From Nigrospora sphaerica (taxonomy: Eukaryota; Ascomycota; Sordariomycetes; Amphisphaeriales; Apiosporaceae): a stretch of DNA of 64,000 nt. Location: the NCBI GenBank assembly GCA_018287875.1, contig JAGVVL010000009.1:3162001-3226000 (forward strand), given 5' to 3'. The translations under genes and the position numbers were made by a program. The stretch's first letter is position 1, and every line of letters begins with the position of its first letter. Under the pieces are notes generated by a model, which ran no database searches, was not told the DNA's origin, and worked only from the letters and a program-made list of their open reading frames with translations. Shown in pieces: positions 1 through 11,747 of this stretch.

Positions 1-724
1 TCCAAAGCTTCGTCGGCTGGCTTTCAACTTGAAGCGAAGCAAAATCATTTCAGAAAAATAAAAACGGAGTCGGCAGCGATAAGCCGGGACGCGGCGTAGG
101 TACTCGCTTATCGGGTGGGGCCCCAGGGACAGCCTGCTTCCGAGTACTTATTTTACCCAGAAGTCCCGGTATGCTAGGAAGTACCAGCTCATCATTTACC
201 TACTTTGGGTACTTAAATACCTTACCTAAGCCTAGGTATTTGAGGCCCAAAGAGGTAATTGGCCAGCCTGATACTTCAGCCTTGATGAGTCAACCTGCCA
301 CTGCATGTTCCTTCGACCTTGTATGCATCTATGTGACTTCCACAAGAGACGCGATTATTATTATGCAGTGTCTTGTATCTGCCTGTTGAAGGATAACGTC
401 AGGTTGGCAGATAAGTACGTGAGAAGTACACATTCAGTGATACTCCACACATACAAAGTATCCGCTAGCGCAGAGGAGGGGGTGGGTCTGACGGGAGGAT
501 ACTTGATTGGCTAGCAGACAGCCGGGCGCGAGCAGTCGAAAGCGACTGCGACCAGAAATTTATTGAGCCTCGAATTTGGCCCGTGGTTGAGCAGCTTCCT
601 TGTCGTCGTCCCTTCGTCCAGCAATCCACCTCGTCTCTACCGCGTCAACAATACCGGGCGCCAGGCTTCCACAACAGCTCATACAACCCAGGTACTCTAT
701 TTCCATCGACACAGCCCCTTCAAG
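1..724. other. upstream region of RPB10, no gene seen
   Basis: This stretch holds only short, unconvincing open frames. It includes TAC/GTA-rich words between about 150 and 245 (for example TACCTA and CCTAGGTA) that recur in other spacers of this window. The last roughly 150 bases are pyrimidine-rich and probably hold the promoter and 5' leader of RPB10. No TATA box was clear to me. Confidence 0.5.
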
Positions 725-1152
725 ATGATTATTCCCATCCGGTGTTTCTCATGCGGCAAGGTATGAGGTCCCTTTCGCGTCTCGGCGCAACCCCCGTGTC
801 GCAACTTTTCGGCTGACAGGGCGGCATCTCTAGGTCACTGGCGACCTGTGGGAGCGCTACCTGAAGCTCATTGACGAGGGCACGCCTGATGGGTTCGTGG
901 GCCATTATGCTTCCATTCCTCACCGAATCCTAACATGTGCGATAGCGATGCGATGGACCAGCTCGGCCTTAAGCGTTACTGCTGCCGCCGCATGATCATG
1001 ACCCACGTCGACCTGATCGAGAAACTCCTCAAGTAAGCGCCCCGGGCTGCAGCGAAGGGCCTTTGGGTGCCTGTCAACTGGTACTGATAACACGGCTCAG
1101 GTACACCCCCGACGGGCGAAACGAGAAGAAAATTCAACTCAGCCAAGTATAA
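725..1152 (+). CDS. rpb10: RNA polymerases I, II and III subunit RPABC5 (RPB10)
   Basis: Small zinc-binding subunit shared by the three nuclear RNA polymerases, needed for assembly of the core enzyme in the nucleus. The gene has four exons: 725-760, 834-892, 946-1032 and 1101-1152. They join in frame to a 77-aa protein, close to the roughly 70-aa family length. The zinc ligands are visible as a CFSC pair at residues 7 and 10 and a CC pair at residues 44-45 within RYCCRRM, followed by the very conserved [10 protein letters not shown] segment. Introns are 73, 53 and 68 nt with GT-AG ends. The start is the only ATG that gives the invariant [13 protein letters not shown]-terminus. The short charged C-terminal tail after KYTP varies in the family. 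Identification is firm. The exact splice sites were set by reading frame and homology, not by transcripts. Confidence 0.95.
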
Positions 1153-4100
1153 ACGGGCGGAGGGAAGCCGACAAACTTGCCACACGTACTGGCTCCCACA
1201 ATTTGCATTATTTGGCGTTGGTTCAAGCGATTTCTATGCCATTCGGGGCTTTGGGACAAACGATAGCTGTGAAAGTGAAGATGACGACTCGGACTACAAA
1301 ATAGACGCTTGGTGTCCTCACATATCTCTACAGATCGGAGAATAAGCCTGGGAGGGGCTGGGGCGCCAAAATGCCAACGGCCCTGCCACGGCCTCGCGTA
1401 CGGCCACTCCAGCAAGCACCGGTTCAGGAAACAGCTGGAGTCGTGTCGGAAGGCTGACCGACTGGCGTTCTGGATCCATGTTGGCCACGGCACGGTTCAC
1501 GCGGCCGAAAGCCGCGCCCCTTAAACAGGGGCTACACCCATCAATATAGCCGCGATAGTACGCGTTCGATTAGGTCGCATAAAGTGGTTGGCGAAAGTCG
1601 AATCATTTGACTTGAACGTGAAGCCGCCATGGTACTGTCCGACCAAGCCTCCAGAATAGGGTCATTCTCCGAGCATCATGGCTCTGGTCACCGCCTTTTT
1701 TGCCGCATGAATTTGAAATAGATACCCGGCTTGTGATTGGTACCGTCGCGCTGGGTGTCGATACCTTGCTCACTTGAACCCATTCTTCCGACGGAGACAC
1801 GGCCAAGTGGACCAGGGACGCGTCCAGATGGACATCGACGATGATCAACCCAATGCTGTTTCAAGGATGGAACGGCTTGCGAGTCGGCAAATCGGCCTCT
1901 GGCCATGGCCCGCCGTCAAGCACTGCGGCTATTATCTTCACGGATGGGTGCCACGAACACGCCCAACCAATCCACGGTCGTCTTGGGTGTATGACCTAGC
2001 CATTACCTGATGGTCTTTGCCGCGATGGCCGCCACGTTTCTTACTAGTTATGCGTCTGTTTGCCAGAACATGTGTGCGAGTATCGGTGGCCGACCAGGGT
2101 CGTCGCTTGTTCTCTCCTCTCATACCAGCTCGCTTGCAGCCCCCAACCCAGCGATGTTATTGTCTAGACCGGATGAGGGCTCCAGGCCGCCAGGACGCCT
2201 CGGTCCAGATCTCCCAAACCGTCCGTGGGCAGGCTGTTAAGCGCAAGGGTCTGGAGTACCGACTGGTATTCCAGACAGGCCGGTTGAGAGTCATTTGTCA
2301 TCTCCATGAGAGATATGCACGTACCTGGAAGTAGGTACATGATGTGTCTACTTGCCAAGGTAGCACGGCGCCTATGCACGTCTGCGGCGCGGGGGCGGCA
2401 GGGCTCCTACAAAGCGCCTCTCTCCCTCCCTGAACGCGAGCCGAGGCGGCGTTGGTGCGGGTTCCGTCTTGAGCCTGCTTTCTTCCGTCGTCGGCTGCAC
2501 GCTGCGCTGCACGGGGACCGCGTACCGTGAGTGTCTTCGGCACACTTGTGGCAAGTCCACGGCCGGCGGATGGCGATGGACCCTGCTGAAGAGGGGTTGC
2601 TGAGGGCTATACGGCAATTGGACTACTTACGAAGGCTTGAACCCGGGCCGGATGGGCGTTTGAAGGCATTGCCGGTACCAGCCAGCCCTACATGGCAAAG
2701 TTTGGACGACTTGTAGCATTCTACTGGCTGGTTGCGATGGCATGGACTTTCTACGAATCGTCAGGCTCCCGGCGTTCCGCGTTCCGTATCTGTCGGTGTG
2801 CTGCTGGAACGGACCTGGCCGGCGGGCCCTGAAAGGCTCTGACTGCCGGCACTTACACGTTAGGACCCTCCGGGTTGTGCGTTGTCAACTGGGCCGTTGA
2901 AACAAGCGGCCAATGGGCGTTACTTGTTGGAAGCCGTCGAAGACCGTGATCGTCGGGATCCTTGTCCCGTGTGGCCCGAGAGAAGTACTTACCTCCTCGA
3001 ACGCCAAAACGTATTGGCCATTTCCATCGTGGGCAGCCTGGTCCGTAACACAGGTAGCTATGTACTTTGCATATGTACATGTAGTAATCATGCTCTTCAC
3101 GCGGCCCAAACGGGTGGAGCAAGGTCAGTCAAGCCGTTATACGTCCACGTCCACTGGCAGAATGTGCCGCATACCGCATGAGACAGACGGGTGCCTACTT
3201 GCGGTATGGCTCCTCCACCAAACCGCCGATGCGTTGGGAGGCCGAGGACAGAGGCGGAAGTGCTTCGAAAAAGAAAGTGTCAGACAGAAGGCTACATAGG
3301 TAGGTATATGTATGTACATGCGTTGGATAAGAAGGAAGCACCTGCAGGAAGTGCCGCTGTGTCTAGGAAGCCTGATTAAGCGAAGAGGGCGCGGTCAGCT
3401 AGTAGAGCGGGCGAGCGCCACTGAAGGACCACCGGAAGCTAGCTCCGAAAGCCCCTCGCACTCAAGCCTACCACCGTTTTGTTCTCTCGTCGACGGGACG
3501 ACGACTGTCAGCCTGGATAGGGCTCGAGGCGGTAGGCATATGGGATCACAGCTTGGCATTCAGCAAAGCCTGGCACGCCTAGGTTCAGGGGTACTTATCT
3601 GGGTACATGCACCTACGGGATGGGGGTTTGGGTGCTGATCGATGCCTTGGGCGGATGCTAGCTTCCCACACCCCGAGAAAGGCCCAGCGCCATTGGCCCA
3701 TTCTGCTTCTAATTAAAAGTCGAACCAGATCTCCGGAACCACAAGCAATTGGGCGAAGTTCCTACAGCTACATCGCAGTTACGGTGTAGGTGCCTTTCGG
3801 CCCGTGGATACTGCTAGGGTTTCCCTTCTTGCCCATGTCATGTATATCCTGTCTGGTCCCCATTGCTCAAGATACGCCCTCCCCTGCCCCAAGGCACGGA
3901 GCTGTCGGGTCCTTGGCCCGCGGACGGACGGAGCCGTCGCAGCCGACTCTTTGTGTCGCAAACTCCAGAAAAGGCGGCGCGGTCCTCGTCCACCCTCCTG
4001 TTTACCACGCGTCGGCTTGTCTGCATCCACATTCCCTCCATCACCACCGCTGGGACATCATCTTGGCGGGCTGTGTCCAATTGGCTCCACGGCAGAGGTG

Positions 4101-4973
4101 GCCAGGAGGACAGGAGGGCTCGCACCAACTTAGTACCACGCTCCGTTCATCTAGGCTACCTACCTGCCTACCTAGCCCAAGTCCGCCGGTATATGGATGA
4201 ATGGCCTGTACGGTTATGGTGCTCGATGGGCTAATTCGCATGACCTGCGTCGCGATTCCCACCCCCGAGCCCGCTACTGGGGTTGGGCTCCAGCCAGAAA
4301 GCCTGTGACTCGCCGGCTAAGGCGAGCCACGGCCATTAAGCGCCGAGGCCCTGTCGCCTTCATGCACCTTGTCCGTTGGAGGGACTGGTTGCAGGCTCTT
4401 CGTCCTCCGATAAGTCGGCTTCCTGGCTTCCTACTGGCCTGTTCCCTAGGACTACTGCGCTTCTACAGGCAAGGATGGTCCGGGGTATGCCTGCCTGCCA
4501 GCCCGTCCCTCCGTTTTGAGAGAGGGAGGGAGAGCATCAAGGCATGGATCGTTGCCGGCCCAAGCCGTCAGGCTTTGCGGGCAACACATGGAGAGAGCCT
4601 CTCACCCTCGTTCGGCACCCACTGATCGTAGGCCGAGTCTGGAATCACCCGAACCGACTGGACGGCAGACTGATCTGGCCTGGCCTGGCCGAGCAGGCCG
4701 AAAAGTGTAGAGGGATGCCCGTGAAAATTTGGTTGTCCCAGCCGACTGTTCTCTCCTCCCTTGGAATTGGAGCCCCAGATCACCCACCCACAGGTTAGGT
4801 ACTCCCCGTCGTTCACTGTTAGACCCCGGGGGTTCTAGTTCAGCTCATCCGCTGCGGGCGCATCCATCTCTCCGTGCATGCCCACGCGACGGCTCCTGCA
4901 TCCACGAGCTCTTTTGGGCTCGTCCTGTCTCATCACCCCGTCCGCCCGCCCGCCTGCCGCCATCCACAGTGGA

Positions 4974-5004
<31 letters not shown>

Positions 5005-5661
5005 CTGCTGCTGCGAGCGCCCGGTGGAGACGATCGTCAGGCTCCCCACGGCTCCTCGAATCACGACACATCCCGATACATCTGGGCAATCGTAGGCGAA
5101 CACGCCCGTCTGCTCGTCGCCAATTTCCACTGGCCGGGGACGACCCGAGCGCAACTCTACCCAATCGTCTCACACTAGAAGCGCGAACCGCTGCTCAACT
5201 CTCCGTCGACACTTTTGTCTTTGACCAGCCCCGGACCGCGACCGATATTAAGGCCCTTGTGCGCTGCGGCCGAGGCTGATTCCGATTCCTCCGCCGGATC
5301 TGCCTAGTACTCGTCCTATAGCCTCCGACTATAGTAGCGGCTTGAGACCACAGACCGCTGCTGCCACCCCGCGACAGGGTCGACTGATGGTACCTGGCCT
5401 GCCTGTCTTCCCCCACCACGCTCTGCTCTCCGAAGGTCTCCCCTTGGTCTCTCCCGACGGGACCAAGTGCAAGGCATAATCTCCAAGCTCCCGCGATTCT
5501 GCCAACGGCCCTTGCGTCTCTAGCAGTGTCGACCTAAGCGCGCTGCGTGGGGCAGGCAACAGACGCCATCCGCCGACTATCGTGTCGCCTTGACTCAATC
5601 CTACACCAAGGCCGGCCCACTACGCGGCCGCCGCAACTGGCTCCAGTATAGCTACCTAGCC
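1153..5661. other. gene-free spacer of about 4.5 kb
   Basis: No open frame here resembles a protein I know, and none has a convincing exon structure. The region is moderately GC-rich and not obviously RIP-mutated. It contains scattered TAC/GTA-rich words (about 3296-3320 and 4150-4175), a pyrimidine-rich stretch and a CTG repeat at 4975-5013. The last kilobase probably includes the promoter and a long 5' leader of the gene starting at 5662. Confidence 0.5.
4975..5013. repeat. (CTG)n trinucleotide repeat
   Basis: About thirteen CTG units with one CTT interruption. It lies about 650 bp upstream of the ATG at 5662, probably in the promoter or 5' leader of that gene. Confidence 0.9.
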
Positions 5662-8181
5662 ATGGCTCTTGAAGCTCCCTTGAAGTCGGCAGCAGGAAGC
5701 ATTATATCTCCCTTCTCGCCGCATACCGAGTTCTCAGTGTCGTCGCCTGAATCACCGGCTCCATACGCACACTTCCGCCCAATGTAAGTCTACCCCAGCC
5801 CGAAGCAAAGCCAAAGTTGTGTTCGCTGACGCTCACCCGCCTGTCCAGGTCGTCCGCCAGCTCCGTAGAATCCAGCTCCCTCCGACCGTCCTCGGCCGCT
5901 CGCTCGTCCTCGACCAATAATCATAATTACCTTATGAGTCCAAGCGACATTGGCCCCTCGCCCGTCACGTCAGTGGGAACCGAGGTGACGGAGATTGAGG
6001 ACGAAGCATCCGATGATGCTCAGTTCGAGTCGGCGGGTCTGAGCCCCGACACACAGCGCCAGGTGAGCTTTCCTCCGGGCTCCATGAGGCTGAGCATGCC
6101 TGACTGACTCAGAAGCAGATCCTCATGCTGCAGACTAACATACCGGACCAAGTCCGCCAGTCCCAGAGTGAGGAGGCTGTTTCTGTGATACATGCCCCCG
6201 AGAGCTTCCAGAGCTGGGTATGCCTTAAAGTCATGATTATGCCGAGCAGAAACTGACAGATAGTGGCAGGCTTCCTCTGACACTACGGTTCCCGTCAGCG
6301 ATGCGCCTCTCGATAGGTCCTCCCCCCATACCTCACCTAAGCCTGACAGCATCATCGTCCCGCCTCCCGGCGAACAATCACTGAAGGTATTGCATTCCCT
6401 CCTGAGCCACCTGGGAAATGAGGCTGATGGTCTTCCAGGCCCGGTCGCCTGCGTTGCCTACACCGCCGCCAATTTCCACAGACGTCCGCCCCGCCCGGTT
6501 TAGTCTTGATAGCGCAACCCCCCGAGCTCAGAACCTCCAAGACGCGCACAGTTTTACGAGCGAATCGGCGAGGCTGCGCTCCAGTAGCGCAAGCAGCCTT
6601 GAGCGTACGTGGATATGATTCGCTTCGCAGTATTTTTCTGACGCGCCTAGCAGTGATTCCCGAGACTCGAGAGCCCGAGACAGACGCCGAGGGGGATATG
6701 GAGCCAGAGGCCGACGATGAGGAAGAGTTTGTTACGCCTAACGGTGTTGAGGACATGGAGATTAGGTCGCTCATGACAGCCCTCGACGAGTGTTGGTCAT
6801 TCTGTACAACCCTGGGGAAACTTAGCAACCGTCACCGCGCGCGCCTTTGGAGGACGTCCGGGACGCCCGACGGCCATGAGAGGGCATGGAAGTGTTGCTG
6901 GAAGCTGTGCAGGCAACTTTACGAGTACAACCGCGACGAAGCCAAGGCGGGCTCGAACGTCAAGCTCAATCTCGACCTCTGCCGCGACTTTTGTCAGGCC
7001 CTGTTTGATGTGAGGCACAGGCGAGACGAGGCCGCAGACTCGGTTCTACGGGTGAGCTTCGAGCTCAACAATCAGTACGTAACGGCCAGGGAGAAGGAAT
7101 ACCGGAAATCATTACTAACAGAGGCACCAGTCTTTACAGTGCTCAGGACAGTCGCAATTTGCCGGAGCCATTCCGGGAAAGGACGCTGGACTTTTACATC
7201 ACCTTGTGCCACCGGCTCATGAAGCAGCACAACGAGGTGGGGGAAGAGACGGACTCACTGCTGCATGCTTGCTGGTCACTTGCCGAGATGCTCTTCAGCA
7301 TAAGGCAGGGCCGGAGGGACGGCAGGGCACCGGATGCGGAGCTACTAGGCTCCGCGGTCCAGGCCTGCTGGGATCTCTGTGACCTTTTCCGAGAAGGCTG
7401 GAAGCAGATACGACCCGACAGGAGTACGCCGCGGCCAAGCCAGGCCAGCTTCTTCGGCCATCAACAAAGCAGCGACTGGGAGCAAGACGGACGGGCCAGC
7501 CGGACTTCGAACCGCTCCAGCCGCTCCAAGCGCGACAGTCTGAAGGGCACATCCCAGGAGAAACCCAGGAAGCCGCCTCCAGTCCCCGAGACGCCCGTCA
7601 CCGAGTTCGAAGACACGCCCATCTCGCCCGACAGCCAGTCACCGCGGGTCCCCAACATTCTGGTTTTGGGCACCGAGAGCAACCGCAGCAGCAATGGCCG
7701 ATGGTCAAGCAGTGCGTCTAACTTATCGGGCTACTCGCAGAGCAGCCAGCGAACGTCAAGCACGGCAACGACGACGGCGACGGCCGAGGACGCCAACATC
7801 TTGCGCGTCAAGCTGCTCATCCTGAAAGCCGCCATGAATGTCGGCTACTCGCGCGAAGAAGTGCCCCCAGGCCACAACGGGGCCGTATCGCTACAGGCTT
7901 TCGTCAAGTCGCTGCCCACGGGCGCTTTTGGCCCTCTGCCAGCAGATGCCACCCTGCTGCAGCACTACAAGAACCTGGTGCTTGTTGACTCGTCGTTCCG
8001 GCAGGCCTCGTCGCTGCCGGCGCGGGGGAAGAGGGTTACGGCCCATGACATCGCCAAGAGCGTCGGGTGGATGACGCACCGGTCGGGACAGTACGGCTTC
8101 CTGCGAGGACTCTTCAAGCTCGTGTTTGGGTTCTCAATAGACGAGGCCGAATGCCGGAAAAACGTCGCAATATCGGTATGA
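5662..8181 (+). CDS. uncharacterised fungal protein with recurring Cys-Trp helical motifs
   Basis: The function is unknown. I believe it matches a Sordariomycete-conserved family (possibly the one labelled DUF7624), but I could not check that. Seven exons join in frame to 731 aa: 5662-5783, 5849-6062, 6113-6217, 6270-6386 (or from 6264), 6439-6604, 6654-7074 (or from 6651) and 7131-8181. The first roughly 250 residues are Ser/Pro-rich and look disordered. Residues of about 260-480 are helical, with six segments that start Cys-Trp or Cys-x: codons at 6791, 6896, 6980, 7207, 7270 and 7366. Most have a second Cys four residues later and then Leu-Phe/Tyr. A Ser-rich linker follows, then a conserved-looking C-terminal domain (about 7795-8170) without recognisable catalytic residues. 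I see no signal peptide or membrane span, so it is probably intracellular. The 3' boundary is firm. The alternative acceptors change only one or a few residues. Confidence 0.8.
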
Positions 8182-9407
8182 TAGGACAAGGCCGCGGTGG
8201 AGGCGAGAGTGCGATAACGCGTACCAGTCGGCCGGAGCAGGGGATTTTGCAAGCCACGTATACGCACTCGTCCTTTGCGGGAGCTTGAGGAGGTCCCGAC
8301 CGTTCATCATATTGGCCATGTTCTGTTTATTTTCCTCTTTATTTCCCCTGTCGCTTCTGCCCTCGCCTGCTATAGATACCCCCCAAATGATTTACGACGC
8401 TGAAGGACATCTGAGAATGCAATCTTCCAAGACATGTTGGCGGTCATCGCCTTATATCTACATGAAACAGAACAAACCAGATACAGCCTGTTAAACCAGG
8501 TCGTGCCAGAGACAACGGTACCTTGGCTCTTGCCCTTGCCACACGAGCGTAGCAGATCTTGGAATCAGCAGGAAAGGCGCTGGAATCTGGGGGGGCTATA
8601 CTTGAAATCCCATGCCAGTCCGTCTTCTCTCCGGCTCATTGATGAACGCAGCTACTCGGAAGGGATGGGCAAGATGCGCCCCTTACTCCCTGAAAACAAT
8701 AACCAAGCCTGTCACTACCACAGGTAGTGAGAAAGGGTGCCAGCATGTCGTCGACCGTATGGTGTGGACGGCGGCTCCAGCATTCATAACGAGGAATCGT
8801 ACGAAGAAAACGGCAGGACATACTCGAACCACAAGGGCCGCCACAATAACCGAATGTGCGACTGCTTCTCGGACAGGGTCTGGCTGAATCAAAGGAAGCC
8901 TACTTCCTGCCGAACGGTAGTGTGTGAACTTCAAGCTCCTGTCCACCCTCGTGGTTGCGCCCCTACTCTGACTTGTAAAACCCATGAAGATGTTGCAAGA
9001 ACGGCTGGGTAGGCCGCATGGACGTTTCCCGGGTACGTCCCAAGCAACGCCTGCCCTGTTGGTCAAGCCAACCGGCGGGTAGGCTTGCGGTTACAGGACG
9101 GAGGCCATGTGACGGAGAGACGGCTGCCGAACGAGGCTCGACGTAAGTAAGGATGGCCTTGAAGGTGCTTATCTAGTGTTACAAGCAGTTTCTATTGGTT
9201 GTTTACCGACCGAGCACATGAACCGGAAACATGGCGGAAATGCGACTAGGTGACTTGTAGGTGGCTCGTGTCGTATTATCAGTCCCCTTTGCCCCCTTGC
9301 CTCCTTGCCCCCTTGCCCCCTTCGCCCCCACTCCCCTCTATGCCTTAGGCACGGTCAATAGCACTGGGTCCGGCGCTGATGTCAACGGTGAAAAACATAC
9401 AGCGGCT
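8182..9407. other. spacer without a recognisable gene
   Basis: Only short overlapping frames occur in both directions. At about 9286-9332 there is a run of C-rich units of the type GCCCCCTT. I see no other structure. Confidence 0.5.
9286..9332. repeat. C-rich short tandem repeat
   Basis: Four to five imperfect copies of a GCCCCCTT-like unit. It lies just beyond the 3' end of the gene fragment on the minus strand. Confidence 0.6.
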
Positions 9408-9608
9408 TCACCACACTACCACGAGCGACCCCTCGGGCCCGTCGACGCGCGCGTGGAGCACAAAGAGGCGCCCGTCGGACGTCGTCGACACGCCGTTGCA
9501 GGGCGCGTCCAGCACCACCGCCTTCCGGAGCCGCGGGTCCTCGGATTTGGGCCCGAGGTTCGCGCCCGCGAGAAGGGCGCATAAGACGAGGAATAAAGCG
9601 GCCGGCAT
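9408..9608 (-). pseudogene. 5' fragment of a secreted, MRJP/yellow-like protein
   Basis: A 66-codon minus-strand frame starts with ATG at 9608. It begins with a good signal peptide (MPAALFLVLCALLAGA). The next segment resembles the N-terminal part of fungal major royal jelly protein/yellow-family secreted proteins: VVLDAPCNGVSTTSDGRLFV, followed by an acidic stretch and VVVW. The frame then stops, and I could not follow the roughly 300 remaining residues of such a protein in any frame downstream (9400-8700). I therefore read it as a truncated relic. It could instead be a very small secreted protein gene. The family assignment rests on one short motif and is tentative. Confidence 0.4.
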
Positions 9609-10688
9609 GGCGGCGCTTGATCGTTTCCGGGCATATGTCGGATTAGGCGGTCTGGCCGGTCATGACCTCTTCTCAAGGCGGAAACTGGGCACGGGTGGAC
9701 GTTATAAACTGCCTCGTCTAAAGTCCACTACAGTCCTCGGCGAACATGACTGGCGTCTTAGTAATACGGCCCCGTGTGTCGACGAAAATGGAACTTGCCA
9801 GGCCAGTATATTCCTACATGCCGGCCATCTGAGTTCGGTGTATCCTGTGCCATCTGCATGTAACCATCCGAAAAGAAGTCGATGCAGGCGAAACCCCGCA
9901 GATCTTGACGCAGCAGTTGTAAGGCGGACTGATGGTGGCGTCGCAGGTCACAGAAGCCCGCGCCCTCTTCCCCTCACTCCTCAAGAAAGTAGGGGTGAAG
10001 ACGGGACAAAGAGGGTGCCCAGCCGTATTGCCTATAGCGATGATAGGCAAAACTCCAGACGGAGCCATCAGGGCTGGCTTTCAGGATAGGAAAACGACCT
10101 TCGTCGTTCGGCCATCCAGAATTGGATCCGACAGTCGACATGCTCCCTGGTGAGGGATACCGAAAACCACGCCGAGCTCGACGATACTCTGGTGGGGCTG
10201 GATCACGAACCTCGACGGAACTTACTGATCTGATCTAAAGTAGCTTCATTCCGAGCCTACCGGCGAGAGGGTGGCCATGTCATGCGGGTACGTTTTGGCA
10301 TATTCTGGAGCGGACAAGCCAGCGACCAAACCCAAGTACCCTGATTGTTGCATTCACGTGGGATGTAAGCGGTTACCGAAAACGCTTTGTTACAGCCGTC
10401 AGCGTGCTTTTCTTCGGTTGTGTCAGCTCTATCCCCTTACACCCGTCGTTTGGTCGTTACGATACGTTCTCTTTGTTCGTGGTCCGGTCAGCGTTCGTCG
10501 TCATTTACGCAGTGAGACGCACCAGGTTCGTAAACAAAGCACCGACAGACGCTTATCGTACTTTATTGGCCCCGGGAATCATACTCGAGGTGGACGAGTA
10601 CCCCGGCCTCCCGTCAAAACGTGTCACTAATCTCCAGTTCTGGCCGGAAGCACGGAGATGCGTCGAAAACGACCATAACGAGAACGCG
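9609..10688. other. spacer without a supported gene
   Basis: A plus-strand frame is open from 10404, but its residues before the RING-like cysteines at 10710 do not resemble any family I know. The remainder shows no gene signal. Confidence 0.45.
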
Positions 10689-11103
10689 CATCTGGTCCTG
10701 GACATCAGTTGCTCGATCTGCATGGAAAACCAGCTCGTTTTCCCAGCTGCCGTGATGGGGCCCGGCAGAGAACACCAGAGCAACGCCGGGATCACGGCCT
10801 GTGGCCACTTATATTCTGCCATGCCTGCCTCAGCGAGTATACGCATCGGCAGGGAGCCGAGGGCTGGCCCGAGAGCTGGCTGCTCTGTCGGTTCCAGTTT
10901 GTCCGCGCGTGCGGCCACGCCGTCGCGGCCGTCAAGCTCGATCCCGCCCTTCCGCCGTGCGACCAAGTGCCCCTGACGCTGCCCGAGGGCGGCCGGGTCG
11001 AGCCGCGGTGCGACGAGTGCGAGTCCTGCGGAAGCAGGAGCTTCTCCGGTGGTAGATGCGAAGGCTTTTGCTTCCCGTGGGCTGCGATTGCGGAGCCGGC
11101 GAG
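10689..11103 (+). pseudogene. frameshifted RING-finger-like gene relic
   Basis: One frame encodes a first zinc-ligand pair, CSIC (codons at 10710 and 10719), then a Cys-Gly-His (10800-10808). This is the spacing of C2, C3 and H in a RING finger. The next expected ligands, CHAC, appear only in a different frame (10817-10829): the TTATA between the His codon and the Phe codon is one base short or two bases long. The second frame continues with CRFQFVRACGH and VPLTLPEGGRV, followed by a CDEC pair. I associate this layout with a fungal RING-like family. A third frame after about 11056 may carry more of the C-terminus. No intron with proper signals repairs the break. Any original role (such as ubiquitin ligase) is inferred only from the motif. 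Confidence 0.5.
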
Positions 11104-11747
11104 CCAGGCCAGGCCGAGGTCCAGCAATGCTGGCACGTCGCGATGCAGGCCGCCCTTCGACAGGTTCAGTGCCTCGATGAGAGAAGCGCACCTGGACATC
11201 CATGCCGGGAGGTTGAAGTGGTAGCAGGCAAGCTGGCAGAAGTTGTGCCGAACATCGCGTCAGCAGAGCCCAAGTCAGGGCCTTTGTACACAGTCTCCAA
11301 AAGATACCGTAGTCATCACCGAACCCGTTCTACAACCCATGTGAAACCGCTCGTGAATGGCGCTTGCATGAACAAGTCGGCCATGCCGCTGTGTACGACA
11401 AGCCGGCGCCTTCCCGCGCCCCTTTCATGGACATGCTCGCGGACGCAGTACAGATGGCGTAAGTGCTTGTCCGACCGGCTCAAGTACCTATAGCAAGGGG
11501 AAGTTGCATCTCGGTCCCGAGCTGAGCTGCGCCCCGGCGTCCAGTGGGGATGGGCTTACGGAACACCACCATGATTTGTCATCTCGTCGTCATCACCAGG
11601 TAGCGGCCGGCGTGCTTATCAGCATTGCATTCTCCCCCTCCCTGTGTGTGTCCGGCAACAAATCCCATCATTCGCTCCGCCGTCCCTGCCTCGAAGCCGT
11701 AGGCAGTGAACCGACTCTATCCCCCCCTTCCCCGGTTGCCAGCTGTC
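11104..11747. other. spacer upstream of the 11748 gene
   Basis: It may include further C-terminal remains of the RING-like relic up to about 11260 in another frame. Beyond that I see only promoter-like, pyrimidine-rich sequence (about 11635-11735) before the ATG at 11748. Confidence 0.4.

Noticed and set aside
1561..1580. possible tRNA T-arm (GTTCGATTAGG); similar TTCGA words at 28490 and 59272
   Set aside because: No matching T-stem, anticodon arm or acceptor stem could be paired around any of them.
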